This document shows positions 24,701 through 36,249 of a stretch of 64,000 nt of DNA, piece after piece. This DNA comes from Macrostomum hystrix. Lineage: Eukaryota; Platyhelminthes; Macrostomidae. The notes under the pieces were generated by a model. That model did not search any database. It saw only the letters and a list, made by a program, of their open reading frames with translations, and was not told the DNA's origin. Position 1 is the first letter of the stretch, and every line of letters starts with the position of its first letter. A program made the position numbers and the translations under genes. Location of the stretch: contig CATNEN010000027.1 in NCBI GenBank assembly GCA_950097015.1, forward strand, positions 330,001 through 394,000. The letters run 5' to 3'.

Positions 24701-27700
24701 GGATCTTGTGAACACGAGAATTGGGATCTTGTGAACACGAGAATTGGGATTTTGGGAACATGAGAATTGGGATCTTGTGAAAACGAGAATTAGGATCTTG
24801 TGAACACGAGAATTGGGATTTTGGGAACATGAGAATTGGGATCTTGTGAAAACGAGAATTAGGATCTTGTGAACACGAGAATTGGGATCTTGTGAACACG
24901 AGAATTGGGATCTTGTGAACACGAGAATTGGGATCTTGTGAACACGAGAATTGGGATCTTGTGAACACGAGAATTAGGATCTTGTGAACACGAGAATTGG
25001 GATCTTGTGAACACGAGAATTGGGATTTTGTGAACACGAGAATTAGGATCTTGTGAACACGAGAATTGGGATCTTGTGAACACGAGAATTGGGATCTTGT
25101 GAACACGAGAATTGGGATTTTGGAAACACGAGAATTGGGATCTTGTGAACACGAGAATTAGGATCTTGTGAACACGAGAATTGGGATCTTGTGAACACGA
25201 GAATTAGGATCTTGTGAACACGAGAATTGGGATTTTGGAAACACGAGAATTGGGATTTTGGAAACACAAGAATTGGGATTTTGGAAACACGAGAATTGGG
25301 ATCTTGTAAACACGAGAATTGGGATCTTGTGAACACGAGAATTAGGATCTTGTGAACACGAGAATTGGGATTTTGGAAACACGAGAATTGGGATTTTGGA
25401 AACACAAGAATTGGGATTTTGGAAACACGAGAATTGGGATCTTGTGAACACGAGAATTGGGATCTTGTGAACACGAAAATTGGGATTTTGGGAACACGAG
25501 AATTGGGATCTTGTGAACACGAGAATTGGGATTTTGGGAACACGAGAATTGGGATCTTGTCAACACGAGAATTGGGATTTTGGGAACACGAGAATTGGGA
25601 TCTTGTGAACACGAGAATTGGGATCTTGTGAACACGAGAATTGGGATATTGGGAACACGAGAATTGGGATCTTGTGAACACGAGAATTGGGATCTTGTGA
25701 ACACGAGAATTGGGATTTTGGGAACACGAGAATTGGGATCTTGTGAACACGAGAATTGGGATCTTGTGAACACGAAAATTGGGATTTTGGGAACATGAGA
25801 ATTGGGATCTTGTGAAAACAAGAATTAGGATCTTGTGAACACGAGAATTGGGATCTTGTGAACACGAGAATTGGGATTTTGTGAACACGAGAATTGCGAT
25901 CTTGTGAACACGAGAATTGGGATCTTGTGAACACGAGAATTGGGATCTTATGAACACGAGAATTAGGATCTTGTGAACACGAGAATTAGGATCTTGTGAA
26001 CACGAGAATTGGGATCTTGTGAACACGAGAATTGGGATTTTGTGAACACGAGAATTAGGATCTTGTGAACACGAGAATTGGGATCTTGTGAACACGAGAA
26101 TTGGGATCTTATGAACACGAGAATTAGGATCTTGTGAACACAAGAATTAGGATCTTGTGAACACGAGAATTGGGATCTTGTGAACACGAGAATTGGGATC
26201 TTGTGAACACGAGAATTGGGATCTTGTGAACACGAGAATTGGGATTTTGGGAACATGAGAATTGGGATCTTGTGAAAACGAGAATTAGGATCTTGTGAAC
26301 ACGAGAATTGGGATTTTGGGAACATGAGAATTGGGATCTTGTGAAAACGAGAATTAGGATCTTGTGAACACGAGAATTGGGATCTTGTGAACACGAGAAT
26401 TGGGATCTTGTGAACACGAGAATTGGGATCTTGTGAACACGAGAATTGGGATCTTGTGAACACGAGAATTAGGATCTTGTGAACACGAGAATTGGGATCT
26501 TGTGAACACGAGAATTGGGATTTTGTGAACACGAGAATTAGGATCTTGTGAACACGAGAATTGGGATCTTGTGAACACGAGAATTGGGATTTTGGAAACA
26601 CGAGAATCGGGATATTGGGAACACGAGAATTGGGATCTTGTGAACACGAGAATTGGGATCTTGTGAACACGAGAATTGGGATCTTGTGAACACGAGAATT
26701 GGGATCTTGTGAACACGAGAATTGGGATTTTGGGAACATGAGAATTGGGATCTTGTTAACACGAGAATTGGGATCTTGTGAACACGAGAATTGGGATTTT
26801 GGGAACATGAGAATTGGGATCTTGTGAACACGAGAATTGGGATCTTGTGAACACGAGAATTGGGATCTTGTGAACACGAGAATTGGGATCTTGTGAACAC
26901 GAGAATTGGGATCTTGTGAACACGAGAATTGGGATCTTGTGAACACGAGAATTGGGATTTTGGGAACACGAGAATTGGGATCTTGTTAACACGAGAATTG
27001 GGATCTTGTTAACACGAGAATTGGGATCTTGTGAACACGAGAATTGGGATTTTGGGAACATGAGAATTGGGATCTTGTGAACACGAGAATTGGGATCTTG
27101 TGAACACGAGAATTGGGATCTTGTGAACACGAGAATTGGGATCTTGTGAACACGAGAATTGGGATCTTGTGAACACGAGAATTGGGATCTTGTGAACACG
27201 AGAATTGGGATCTTGTGAACACGAGAATTGGGATTTTGGGAACACGAGAATTGGGATCTTATGAACACGAGAATTGGGATCTTGTGAACACGAGAATTGG
27301 GATCTTGTGAACACGAGAATTGGGATTTTAGGAACACGAGAATTGGGATCTTGTGAACACGAGAATTGGGATTTTGGGAACACGAGAATTGGGATCTTGT
27401 GAACACAAGAAATGGGATATTGTGAACACAAGAATTGGGATCTTTAGGAAAATTGGAACTAAACTAATCGATGTGGACTTTTTGCACTGCCCCAGAGGAC
27501 AGTCACGTGTTCTCACCCGCTGCTGTTCGTGCGGTTCTCCAGCTGTTGGCGTCGTTGCCACTCGGTCGGTCCTGCGTACTTCGCCAGTGGCCGAATTGAT
27601 GAGGAGCAATTGTGGTTGTTGTTCCCCCGCTGGTGTCGTTTTCGTCGACGCCTTGTAGATCGACCACGGCCCGTCTGATCCTCCATGATCACCCAGATCG

Positions 27701-27974
27701 GCAATAACGCTTTGTTGCTTCGCTGACTAGCAGGCGCTGCTGTTGACGAATTCGAAGCCGGCGACGTTGACGATGCTGACGACGACGACGAGCCGTCGCG
27801 CGACGTCGAAGACGAGGAAGAGGACTGGGAGGACTCTCGCAAACGCTGACGACAACTTCGATGGAGGCGATGGCGCTGGCTGTTGCTATGGCCAGTTGAT
27901 AAGGAGCGGTCGCTGCCGCTGCTGCGGCAGGCTTTCCGGTTCCTTCTCGCGGAGGAGTAGCTGGACTTCTGCAT
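18715..27974 (-). CDS. Glutamine-rich, low-complexity protein with minisatellite-filled introns, about 540 aa
   Basis: Three exons, 27974-27517, 20440-20102 and 19540-18715, join in matching phases: gg+t gives Gly and ag+g gives Arg. Donors are GTGAGA and GTGAGG; acceptors are gcgacag and actttag. The product has an N-terminal Arg/Ser-rich part (RSTRRRRKRHQRG, Ser runs), a middle part with a Q run, then a long Q/N-rich part (several runs of 4-8 Gln) and a Gly/Pro-rich C-terminus ending at TGA. There is no signal peptide or membrane segment. The composition suggests a nuclear or RNA-associated disordered protein; I recognise no domain. Intron 1 is 7,076 nt and almost wholly the 23-bp array; intron 2 is 561 nt, mostly a 31-bp array. 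The frame is also open upstream of the ATG to an acceptor-like ttgattttatag near 28003, so the true start may lie in a further 5' exon. Confidence 0.65.
19615..20055. repeat. G-rich 31-bp minisatellite inside intron 2 of the Q-rich gene
   Basis: About 14 copies of a 31-bp unit (gggcagtgggtacagaggt then ggtcgggttttg), with variants at the third G run. The plus strand has several runs of three to four G per unit, so it is G-quadruplex prone; the transcript carries the C-rich strand. It fills most of the 561-nt intron between 20101 and 19541. Confidence 0.95.
20570..27445. repeat. 6.9-kb 23-bp minisatellite with a roughly 1.5-kb higher-order repeat, in intron 1 of the Q-rich gene
   Basis: About 300 units of 23 bp (plus strand gagaattgggatcttgtg followed by aacac). 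Variants such as gattttgg, gatattgg, aaaattgg and ttaggatc form a recognisable order. Identical variant strings begin at 20949, 22444, 23870 and 25365. The spacings of 1,495, 1,426 and 1,495 bp equal 65, 62 and 65 units, so a block of about 65 monomers was copied at least three times and one copy lost three units. On the transcribed strand each unit ends in a pyrimidine-leaning stretch plus AG (ttctcgtgttcacaag). Confidence 0.98.
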
Positions 27975-28003
27975 CGGCGGCGCTGGAAGTATTTCAGCGC
28001 CGC

Positions 28004-28284
28004 CTATAAAATCAATGCGATCGAAACTGGGATTTGACGCGAGAATTCCTGTGACAGTTGCTATGCATTATGACAAGCGATGCTGCCGCATGCTTTTTTG
28101 ACTGCTGTTTGAAAATATCTAAATTTTTGTTTTAACAAAACCTAAGGCCAAAGACTTTTCCGTGTACTCGATTGATTTGTTCATAGACAAAAATTTAACT
28201 TCCCAAATTAAATGATAAATATAAAGTGAGCACAGTAGGTCCATGACCATTAATAAACATTTTTAGCTTGCTTTGGGGATCATC
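28004..28284. other. 5' flank of the Q-rich gene
   Basis: AT-rich unique sequence directly upstream (minus-strand sense) of the first identified exon. I saw no TATA box I would trust. It may be intron if a further 5' exon exists. Confidence 0.35.
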
Positions 28285-29105
28285 CTTCAACAGTCTGAGT
28301 AGGATACTGTCAGCAGTCTGAGTAGGATACTGTCAGCAGTCTGAGTAGGATACTGTCAGCAGTCTGAGTAGGATACTGTCAACAGTCTGAGTAGGATACT
28401 GTCAGCAGTCTGAGTAGGATACTGTCAGCAGTCTGAGTAGGATACTGTCAGCAGTCTGAGTAGGATACTGTCAGCAGTCTCAGTAGGATACTGTCAGCAG
28501 TCTGAGTAGGATACTGTCAACAGTCTGAGTAGGATACTGTCAGCAGTCTGAGTAGGATACTTTCAGCAGTCTGAGTAGGATACTGTCAGCAGTCTGAGTA
28601 GGATACTGTCAGCAGTCTGAGTAGGATACTGTCAGCAGTCTGAGTAGGATACTGTCAGCAGTCTGAGTAGGATACTGTCAGCAGTCTGAGTAGGATACAG
28701 TGTCAGCAGTCTGAGTAGGATACTGTGTCAGCAGTCTGAGTAGGATACTGTGTCAGCAGTCTGAGTAGGATACTGTGTCAGCAGTCTGAGTAGGATGCTG
28801 TGTCAGCAGTCTGAGTAGGATACTGTCAGCAGTCTGAGTAGGATACTGTGTCAGCAGTCTGAGTAGGATACTGTGTCAGCAGTCTGAGTAGGATACTGTG
28901 TCAGCAGTCTGAGTAGGATACTGTGTCAGCAGTCTGAGTAGGATGCTGTGTCAGCAGTCTGAGTAGGATACTGTGTCAGCAGTCTGAGTAGGATACTGTG
29001 TCAGCAGTCTGAGTAGGATACTGTGTCAGCAGTCCGAGTAGGATACTGTGTCAGCAGTCTGAGTAGGATACTGTGTCAGCAGTCCGAGTAGGATACTGTG
29101 TCAGC
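28285..29105. repeat. Minisatellite switching from 23-bp to 25-bp units
   Basis: Units read agtctgagtaggatactg plus tcagc. From the left edge to about 28700 they are 23 bp; from there on most carry an extra GT (tgtgtcagc) and are 25 bp. The longer variant arose once and spread only through the right half, which shows directional local amplification. The monomer is unrelated to the other 23-bp array at 20.6-27.4 kb. Confidence 0.96.
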
Positions 29106-29754
29106 ATTCACTTTCCGCTTTCGAACATTTCAATCGGACAGAAAATCTCAATCGGGCCCTAGAAGGTTAAGTCGATATTCCCTCGGCCTAGACAAGAATT
29201 TTTTGGCCCCATGAAAATTGCTAAACTGTACTTTTACCACATTTTACACGGCGCAGTACAGCAACTACAGGCAGATAAGCATGGACTGTGATCAGCTGCT
29301 CACGATTTATCAATCTATTGTGATTGCTTCCACCGCGCCGGCTAATCGACATTGCCGCGATCAAAACAAAAATTCATACAGGAAAACATGCAGACTGAAT
29401 TTCATATCAGTCTGGCCAATAACAATCATTTAAAAGTAAACACACCACCTGAAAGGAATTGGCAAAGAAACGGCAATTTACAAGAAAAATTGTTTCCCCC
29501 TCTATTCTAGGACTTCTATTGGTAATCTGCAGGGAGTTTTAGGAACTGGGAAACACCACCTGACGCTAGCGGCCCCAGAAAGAAACAAGCGCGAGTTAAG
29601 AAGCAAATCTTAAAAAAATCAGTAACACAGCCTCGTCTGTGCTCAGGACTCTAAATTCAAGCCAGGAATCTGGCATCAAAGATTGTAAATCGAAAAAAAG
29701 ATAGCGACGCCAAGAGTTTAGAGAAAAGTTCAAGAATCTTGAAACTATTTTTAT
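29106..29754. other. Unique spacer, nothing recognised
   Basis: About 650 bp of unique sequence. The 71-codon frame at 29218 begins with TTG and has no recognisable domain. Confidence 0.45.
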
Positions 29755-29992
29755 ATTAGATGATTCCTAGAATCGTATTTGATTCCTTGAATCGTAGATG
29801 ATTCCTAGAATTATAGATGATTCCTAGAATCATACATGATTCATTGAGTCGTAAATGATTCCTAGAATTGTAGCTCATTCCTTGAATCATAGATGATTCC
29901 TAGAATTATAGATTATGATTCCTAGAATCATAGATGATTCCTAGAATCGTAGATGATTCCTAGAACCAAGGACGTTTTCTGGAATCGTTGCC
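29755..29992. repeat. Degenerate array, about 18-19-bp unit
   Basis: About 13 imperfect copies of gattcctagaatcgtagat. Substitutions and indels make this one of the older-looking arrays here. A stray fragment of the same motif recurs near 31020-31070, beyond the next array. Confidence 0.85.
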
Positions 29993-30359
29993 GATTCCTA
30001 GAATTGTTAAAAAAATTTGAGTTAGAAAACTTCTAATGATAATACACCGGTAACACTTTTACAAAGAAAGCACAACTCAAAGATATTCACAATTAGAATG
30101 CTTTTTTATTAAATTTACTGACGCAATAGCTTTTAAAATTAGTCATCGCATTAAAGTCAGTAAATGTCGACAGGTGATTCATCCTCCGCCTCCAACTGAT
30201 CAGGTGACGTCACATCGTCCAGTTCAATTAGGTAAGGTCGGCCATGATCGCCATTGGATCGATAATCGGCTAGATGAGGCAGACCAAGCATTCTCTGGTC
30301 TGGTCCGCTGTAGATGTAAATCTGAGGGTGAAATTGGGATTTGGTTTGGGGATTTCGTG

Positions 30360-30980
30360 GCTTAGTTTCAAATAGTTTAGGGGTTTCATAGTTTAGTTTG
30401 GGATTTCATGGTATAGTTTTGGGATTTCATTGCTTAGTCTGTTGATTTTATGGTTTAGTTTGTTGATTTCATGGTTTAATTTGGGAATTTCATGGTTTAG
30501 TTTGGGAATTTCATGGTTTAGTTTGGGAATTTCATGGTTTAGTTTGGGGATTTCATGCTTTAGTTTGGGAATTTCATGGTTTAGTTTGGGGATTTCATGG
30601 TTTAGTTTGGGGATTTCATGGTTTAGTTTGGGGATTTCATGCTTTAGTTTGGGAATTTCATGCTTTAGTTTGGGGATTTCATGGTTTAGTTTGGGGATTT
30701 CATGGTTTAGTTTGGGAATTTCATGGTTTAGTTTGGGGATTTCATGGTTTAGTTTGGGGATTTCATGGTTTAGTTTGGGGATTTTATGGTTTAGTTTGGG
30801 GATTTCATCGTTTAGTTTAGGGATTTCATCGTTTAGTTTAGGGATTAAATGGTTTAGTTTAGGGATTTCATTGTTTAGTTTGAGTTTAAATGATTTAGTT
30901 TGGGATTTCATGGTTTAGTTTTGGGTCAACCCGTGGTTTAGTTTGGGGTCAAGTCGTGGTTTAGGGATTTCATAGTTTAG
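30360..30980. repeat. Minisatellite, 21-bp unit
   Basis: About 28 copies of gggatttcatggtttagttt with one-base variants. The 21-bp period keeps frames open on both strands, giving artefactual polypeptides of 162 and 172 residues (NHEIPKL repeats on minus). A few decayed copies continue to about 31130. Confidence 0.94.
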
Positions 30981-31134
30981 TTTAGGGATTAAATTATTTA
31001 GTTTAGGGATTTGGGGATCCCTAATTCCTAGAATCGTAGCTCGTTCCTAGAATCATAGATGAATCATAGATAGGGATATCATGGTTTAGCTTAAGGATTT
31101 CATGGTTTAGCTTGCGAATAACATGGTTTAGCTT

Positions 31135-31530
31135 GGGACAATTATCCCTGATGTAGCTACGAGTGACAATTATTTTAAACGGCATTTTGTTTACAAAGGA
31201 CTGTGGAGCATGATGCCATTGTGCACGTCAACTCTCCCACGCAAAGTTAAATTTAAAATCAATTTTTTTCTACGAAAATAAAGCACCAGACTAGAACGGA
31301 ACACCCGCCCCCAGCTAGAGACGCATTGTAGCTTAACAACGAAAATAAAACAGCGAGTTTTGCTGCTAAGCTTTGAAATTTTATGGACTGTAAATTTCTA
31401 CTAAAGATCGCGGCGCGGCCTAGACTAGACTAACTAATCTAACTAAGAAATTCTTCAAGATAGACAAAAAATGTGGACATGCTCTTCAACGCTACTTTTC
31501 TTTTATTAACCAGTAGTATCGTGAGGACAT
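31135..31530. other. Unique spacer
   Basis: About 400 bp of unique sequence between the 21-bp array and a SINE. No gene is supported. Confidence 0.4.
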
Positions 31531-31720
31531 GAGGGGGTGAGATGCAGAGCGGTTAACGCGTTTGCCTCTCGCACCAAGGTCCCTGAGCTCGATTCCGCGG
31601 CGAGGCCACATTCATTTAGGGCGCAGCCGCGGAGAGAAGGCTTGGGGGCTTGCGTTGCGATCTACACCCTGGAGGGCCAACCTCCAAGGCACAGAGAAAA
31701 TGTACACTGCCTGACGATGA
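31531..31720 (+). mobile_element. tRNA-derived SINE, family A
   Basis: The head has a box-A-like gatgcagagcggttaacgcg and, about 30 nt on, a box-B-like gagctcgattcc, spaced as in a tRNA gene. The body continues with ggccacattcatt and ggccaacctccaagg. A second copy lies in reverse at 49240-49420 and matches over head, body and tail; a decayed fragment is at 46258-46322. The tRNA fold is not intact, so this is a retroelement rather than a tRNA gene. It abuts the 3' end of GGACT. Confidence 0.8.
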
Positions 31721-31740
31721 GAAATTAATGCTTTTTACTG

Positions 31741-32247
31741 CTATGAGTTACAGACTTCCCCATTCAACCGATCCCCGCGAAATCCACAAAAGGAATCATT
31801 TTGTAAATTACTCCTGATTCGCACCTGACAGCTCACAGTTTCACCAGGCTTGCCAGCTGACAAAGGGCAGGCGGCATGGCCCACTTCCCAGTCGGGCTCC
31901 GGAGCTGGCAGCGACTCAACTGAAATCGTCAGCCGCTTGTAAAGCTGCGGACACGCTTCAAACTCGTCCAGCTGGGCCAGCGCAGCCGAAGTCCGCACGC
32001 AGGCAATGTGTCCGAATATTCTATGGCCTAGACCCGGACGATTCAATAGAAACGGAATGTTGACCCGGCCGCTGATCACAAGTGGATAAGATTCTATAGT
32101 ACGGCCGCTACAAGCGTACACAACTGAGCCAGGCCCGCCGCCTGCATTCATCAGCACGTGCTGATTGGGCTCGCCAAATTTCAAAGTTCCATAGACAAAC
32201 AAATGCACTGGTAGTTGGATCGCTTTGTCAGCTGTGGCGACAGACAT
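31741..32247 (-). CDS. GGACT: Gamma-glutamylaminecyclotransferase (GGACT/AIG2-like), 168 aa
   Basis: Single-exon frame from ATG at 32247 to TAG at 31741. The hallmark of the gamma-glutamyl cyclotransferase fold, LFVYGTLKFGEPN, is at residues 16-28. It is followed by SYPLVISG (53-60), NIPFLLNRPG (63-72) and LDEFEACPQLYKR (93-105), the segment holding the conserved glutamate (Glu97) that serves as general acid/base in the family. In animals the enzyme releases 5-oxoproline from gamma-glutamyl-epsilon-lysine, clearing transglutaminase crosslinks. Length is close to the roughly 150-residue vertebrate enzyme, with a short N-terminal extension. The last 30-35 residues diverge from the usual C-terminus, which could be real drift or a missed splice or frameshift. 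A SINE begins about 20 bp beyond the stop, tail first. Confidence 0.9.
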   Translation of the reverse strand: MSVATADKAIQLPVHLFVYGTLKFGEPNQHVLMNAGGGPGSVVYACSGRTIESYPLVISGRVNIPFLLNRPGLGHRIFGHIACVRTSAALAQLDEFEACPQLYKRLTISVESLPAPEPDWEVGHAACPLSAGKPGETVSCQVRIRSNLQNDSFCGFRGDRLNGEVCNS

Positions 32248-32259
32248 TGTACCTAGAAA

Positions 32260-35200
32260 GTGCAGACAAAAATATATATAACATTCGAACTTCCAATTTA
32301 CAGTTTTTTTGGAGAAGTAGACTGAATCATTACTATTTGCGATTTTAATCCTTAGATGTGATGACAGTAAAGATATATTTTATATAGCATAATTATTGTA
32401 GTTTAGCTCGAATAGCTCGTATATAACCAATGATACTTGTAAACTTTGCTGCAGGCATAAAATCATGGAAAGGTATCAACCAAAAAAATGATGCTTAAAA
32501 TAATTGAAGAAAAATTCATGGAAAGTTCGATAAACATTACTTTTCATATAAAGTTTATTTTAAAAAACATAAGCGACAAACGTAGTAAAATGAGTTGCAA
32601 ACGTATAGTAAAAATATTTTGAGTATAATTGATTTAATTGATAAATCATTTTATCTATTGTTCAGAGAAATTCCTTTTAGCCAACAAAAACTTAAAAGTA
32701 TTGCTAAATGCCCTTAAAGTTATATACTGGCTGACACTGCAATTAAGTAAAGTAAATAGATATATATATACTTTCATTCCAAGGTTTCAATGAGATTTGC
32801 ATGACAGCTATTTAAACGCCTCTGCTTGCTAAAATTGTTTTTTACCTGTTCACGACAAACCTACGACGCATAGGGTAGTTCGTAGAAACTTGAATATTTG
32901 AAAAGACAGATAGCACTCCTTAATAAAACAACACACTATAAAAGGGTTAATTTGTTAGATAAATGCGCTAAATATCGCGTTATATATCACGATCGCTGTA
33001 CTGTACTGAATCACGATATTGGGATAATATGTTTAGCAGTAGTACTGATAGTAATAAAATAAATGGCTCCCGAATGCCGATATTTCAGTGATAGCTGTAT
33101 AATTAAGCATGGACTTTTTAGACCAACGAGTAAAAACTTTTCAAATCAATTGACTGATAATAAGCAAAAAAACTTTATGTATCAGTCTAGCACACAACCT
33201 ATGTTAGAGAAGATGGGGTTTTTGGTTAGTAAGGAGTCTACCAAAAAGCACCTGAATTTCCACTCCAGCAGATAGGAATTGTAGGGCCAACATATTATCG
33301 CAAAAATGTTCTATAGCATTTTGATGGACAGTATATCATCGTCCGGCGTATTCGTTAACAATTAATTTGTGAGCAGGGAATTTTCAAGCATCTTTACTAT
33401 TGCGACAAGCACAGAACACAAAGAACATTTTTTCAAGTCATTGCAATGATGACAAAAAGTTAGCTTTAAATTTATTGAACTTAAATTTAAACTCTTAAAC
33501 TCTCATTAACATGAGCTTGCTTAGCAGCGGAACAGCTACTGTAATCATAGTTGCACAATGAAAGCCATTCAGCGCACTCCCTCACAATACTATCCAGAAT
33601 CTCATACAAAACCGCACCCAGGAAACCACACCGAACAGCAGACACCGTGCAGCAAAAATCCAACTATTGTGTTAGCGCATTTCGAAACTCTAAACGTAAT
33701 TTAATGTAGTTTAATATTTTAAGATATGAATCTTTAATTCATCTTTAATTTATAAATGTCCGAAACGCAGTCGCAAACGTTTTTACTTACGAGTATAATG
33801 ACAAAGATTTTATCTGATGCTTGTTTTACTTATTTCAAAATTTAAAATAAGATTTCGATCCTTAAAAAAATTTATTATTTTTTATAAAAACCCATTAACT
33901 AACTGCATTCATACTCTTATACTCCCAGCCACAAAGATAAGAAAGCAAAAAGTGTTAACATTTTCTTAAGTAGAACGCGCATGAACTAGTTACATGCGCA
34001 GCATTTTTTTCTGTTAGCAATAATTTTCCACAGCGTTAGGAATTACTGTTTTGTTAGTTTATTGCAATTGTAAAAAGAGGGTGTACGATTTTATAAATGC
34101 TATTGTGCATCCATTGATTTTTATGCATATAAAAATAAAAAACACAGGCAACAATATATGCGAATCATACACACGTTGTGTAATGTTTATAATGAATAGA
34201 ATAGGCCTATGCAAAAAGGGATAAGTGGCTATCCTATAAAATAGTTAGGTAAATTATTTCTATATTCTGTCTACAAAATATGAAAAAGTAAACAAGTAAA
34301 CAGCTTAACACATTTAGCAGCTAAGTTGTTTGTATTATTTGTTTCAACATGACAGAATTAAAATCCCAGCTGAACTAGGCCCTAGTGATGTAATGTTGAG
34401 ATATACTAAAATAGCATGACACTTGAAAAAATGTCTTAGCCTTGTCCAAAGTAGCTAGTACCCACTTTCAATTTTTAAGTAATAGCTATATTTTCCTAAA
34501 ATGATATTTGTCAGGTGATTCAAACATTTTTACTAATCATAATATTTATCTATTTTAAAATTGTTTTAGGCCCCTACTCAAAATATTTCACCAAAAAGCA
34601 TAGGTTCAACACAATAGTCTAGTATAAGTATAGGCATATTCATTAAAAATTACTTGCCCTTAGTTTTTATACATTTTTTACTGAGAGCTTGTGTACACGG
34701 CAGCCATTCATCCATTGTTTTTATTGCATGTACTGCAGCCATTCACCTAGTGTTGAAATGGATATACAACAGTTGTTCATCTAGTATTTTAATTATGTAC
34801 ATTGTTGATTTTCATTTTATAACTCATGGATAAAATGTTGTTGAAACTTAATATATACATGATTGTACAAAATGTCCATTATTAAAAAATGTAAGTTAAT
34901 GATGTTGCAAAATGTCAAAACATGTAATAGAATTTATTTTCTTGATTAAAGTGAATGTTTGTAGCAGCATTGATTAATTAGGCTTGGATCTTCTGTTAGC
35001 AACCAAGAACAAAATGCTTATTTTTCAATTGATTTTAATTGAGTTTAGTTTAGTTATTAAGGCTAGGTAAATTGATAGTAAAATTGACTTGGTAAGAGTT
35101 TAACCTTCCATAATTACTGTACAAAGACCACTAACAAGATTTCTTACTTCTCAATAACCAGAATAAACTACATTCAAATTAGCATCACTCAAATTGGGTT

Positions 35201-36060
35201 CACACTAAAACAAACTACATCACAATAAGATAATATTATCCAATAAATGATTATATAAAGCCATCTAGAGTGTGCCATGAACAAATATTTTTTGATAATT
35301 AAGTGTTTTAATACCAAATTAAATTATTAAATAGTGAATGGAATGTTTTCACAAGTCACTATAGGCCTAGTTTTTTATTTTCATATAGAATTTATGTTTT
35401 TAATGCTAAGAATCAAACTGACTAATACAATACATATTATATACTATTATAAGGTAGAAAGCCTTTTTAGTTTAAGAGATAGAATGGCAGTACTCAACTA
35501 GACTGAAGTTGAGGGGTTTAGAGTGCAGATCCACTAGTGTTGGCCAGTTGCGTATTGTCTGGCTGCTACAATTTCATGTATCTAGATGTCAGATTGTAAT
35601 ATGTCCTGTTTGCTGCTAATTTTAATTTTCAACTAATTAAGAAAGCACATTTAATGCTTTGCTTATCATTAAATATGTTGTTGTTGTTTATCCTCTTATT
35701 ATATAGGCCTAAAACCCTATGCTATAGCCTATTGTGCTTTCTCATGAATGTTTTAACTAACTATAGAATTAATAAATTGATTTGTAGTAGATCTGGCATT
35801 TGCTAAGCTATGCTAAAAAGTAAATTTAAAAGTGAATCATGTTTACTTTAAAAGTATACTTTTGTTTTCTCTTCTCAATAAAATTACTAGCAGCTTTACT
35901 AGTTACTTATAAATGATATATATTCTGCATACTTAGTTATCATTAGATTCCAGTACTTTATATTGGAATTTAATATTATTACATTATATAGATTCCTATT
36001 GTCATTTAAATTTTTGGTTTTCAAAGGCTTCACATTTAATAAGTAGCTTTTTATGTTTTC
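32260..36060. other. AT-rich, array-free stretch without a supported gene
   Basis: About 3.8 kb of conspicuously AT-rich unique sequence, the longest part of the window without a tandem array. A 70-codon ATG frame (33063-33275, +) shows no domain. The stretch could be intron or intergenic DNA. Only the small exon-like stretch at 36077 just beyond it suggests an upstream plus-strand gene. Confidence 0.5.
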
Positions 36061-36076
36061 TAATTTTCGTTTTCAG

Positions 36077-36234
36077 TGTTCACCATCCTTGACAAGCTAA
36101 TTAAGGAGTGCCTCAATGGCAGTAAAAAATCTGAAAGTGATATTCTTGTCATAAAATTTTGTAATATACATGCACTGTGCTCTCTTTGTATAATTGATAT
36201 TAGAACTTGGTACATTACTCTTTGTTCCAGCTAG
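36077..36234 (+). other. Exon-like open stretch just upstream of RPL34
   Basis: After a strong pyrimidine-AG acceptor (ttttcgttttcag) the frame VFTILDKLIKECLNGSKK stays open to TAG at 36232. The first 15 residues look protein-like; the rest is AT-rich and less so. It may be the last exon of a gene lying in the AT-rich region to the left, or a 5' UTR exon of RPL34. I recognise no family. Confidence 0.3.
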
Positions 36235-36249
36235 AGCTGATTTAGCAAA

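Noticed and set aside
20543-27406. Many 100-390-residue minus-strand frames with SQFSCSQDPNSR-type repeats
   Set aside because: All are readings of the 23-bp intronic array; 23 bp read through three phases gives a 23-residue repeat by arithmetic.
31537-31728. 63-residue protein sharing a segment (FASRTKVPELDS) with a frame at 49239-49454
   Set aside because: The shared peptide is just the translated head of SINE family A.
33063-33275. 70-residue plus-strand hypothetical protein
   Set aside because: It has an ATG, but is isolated in AT-rich DNA with no domain, signal peptide or neighbouring exon.
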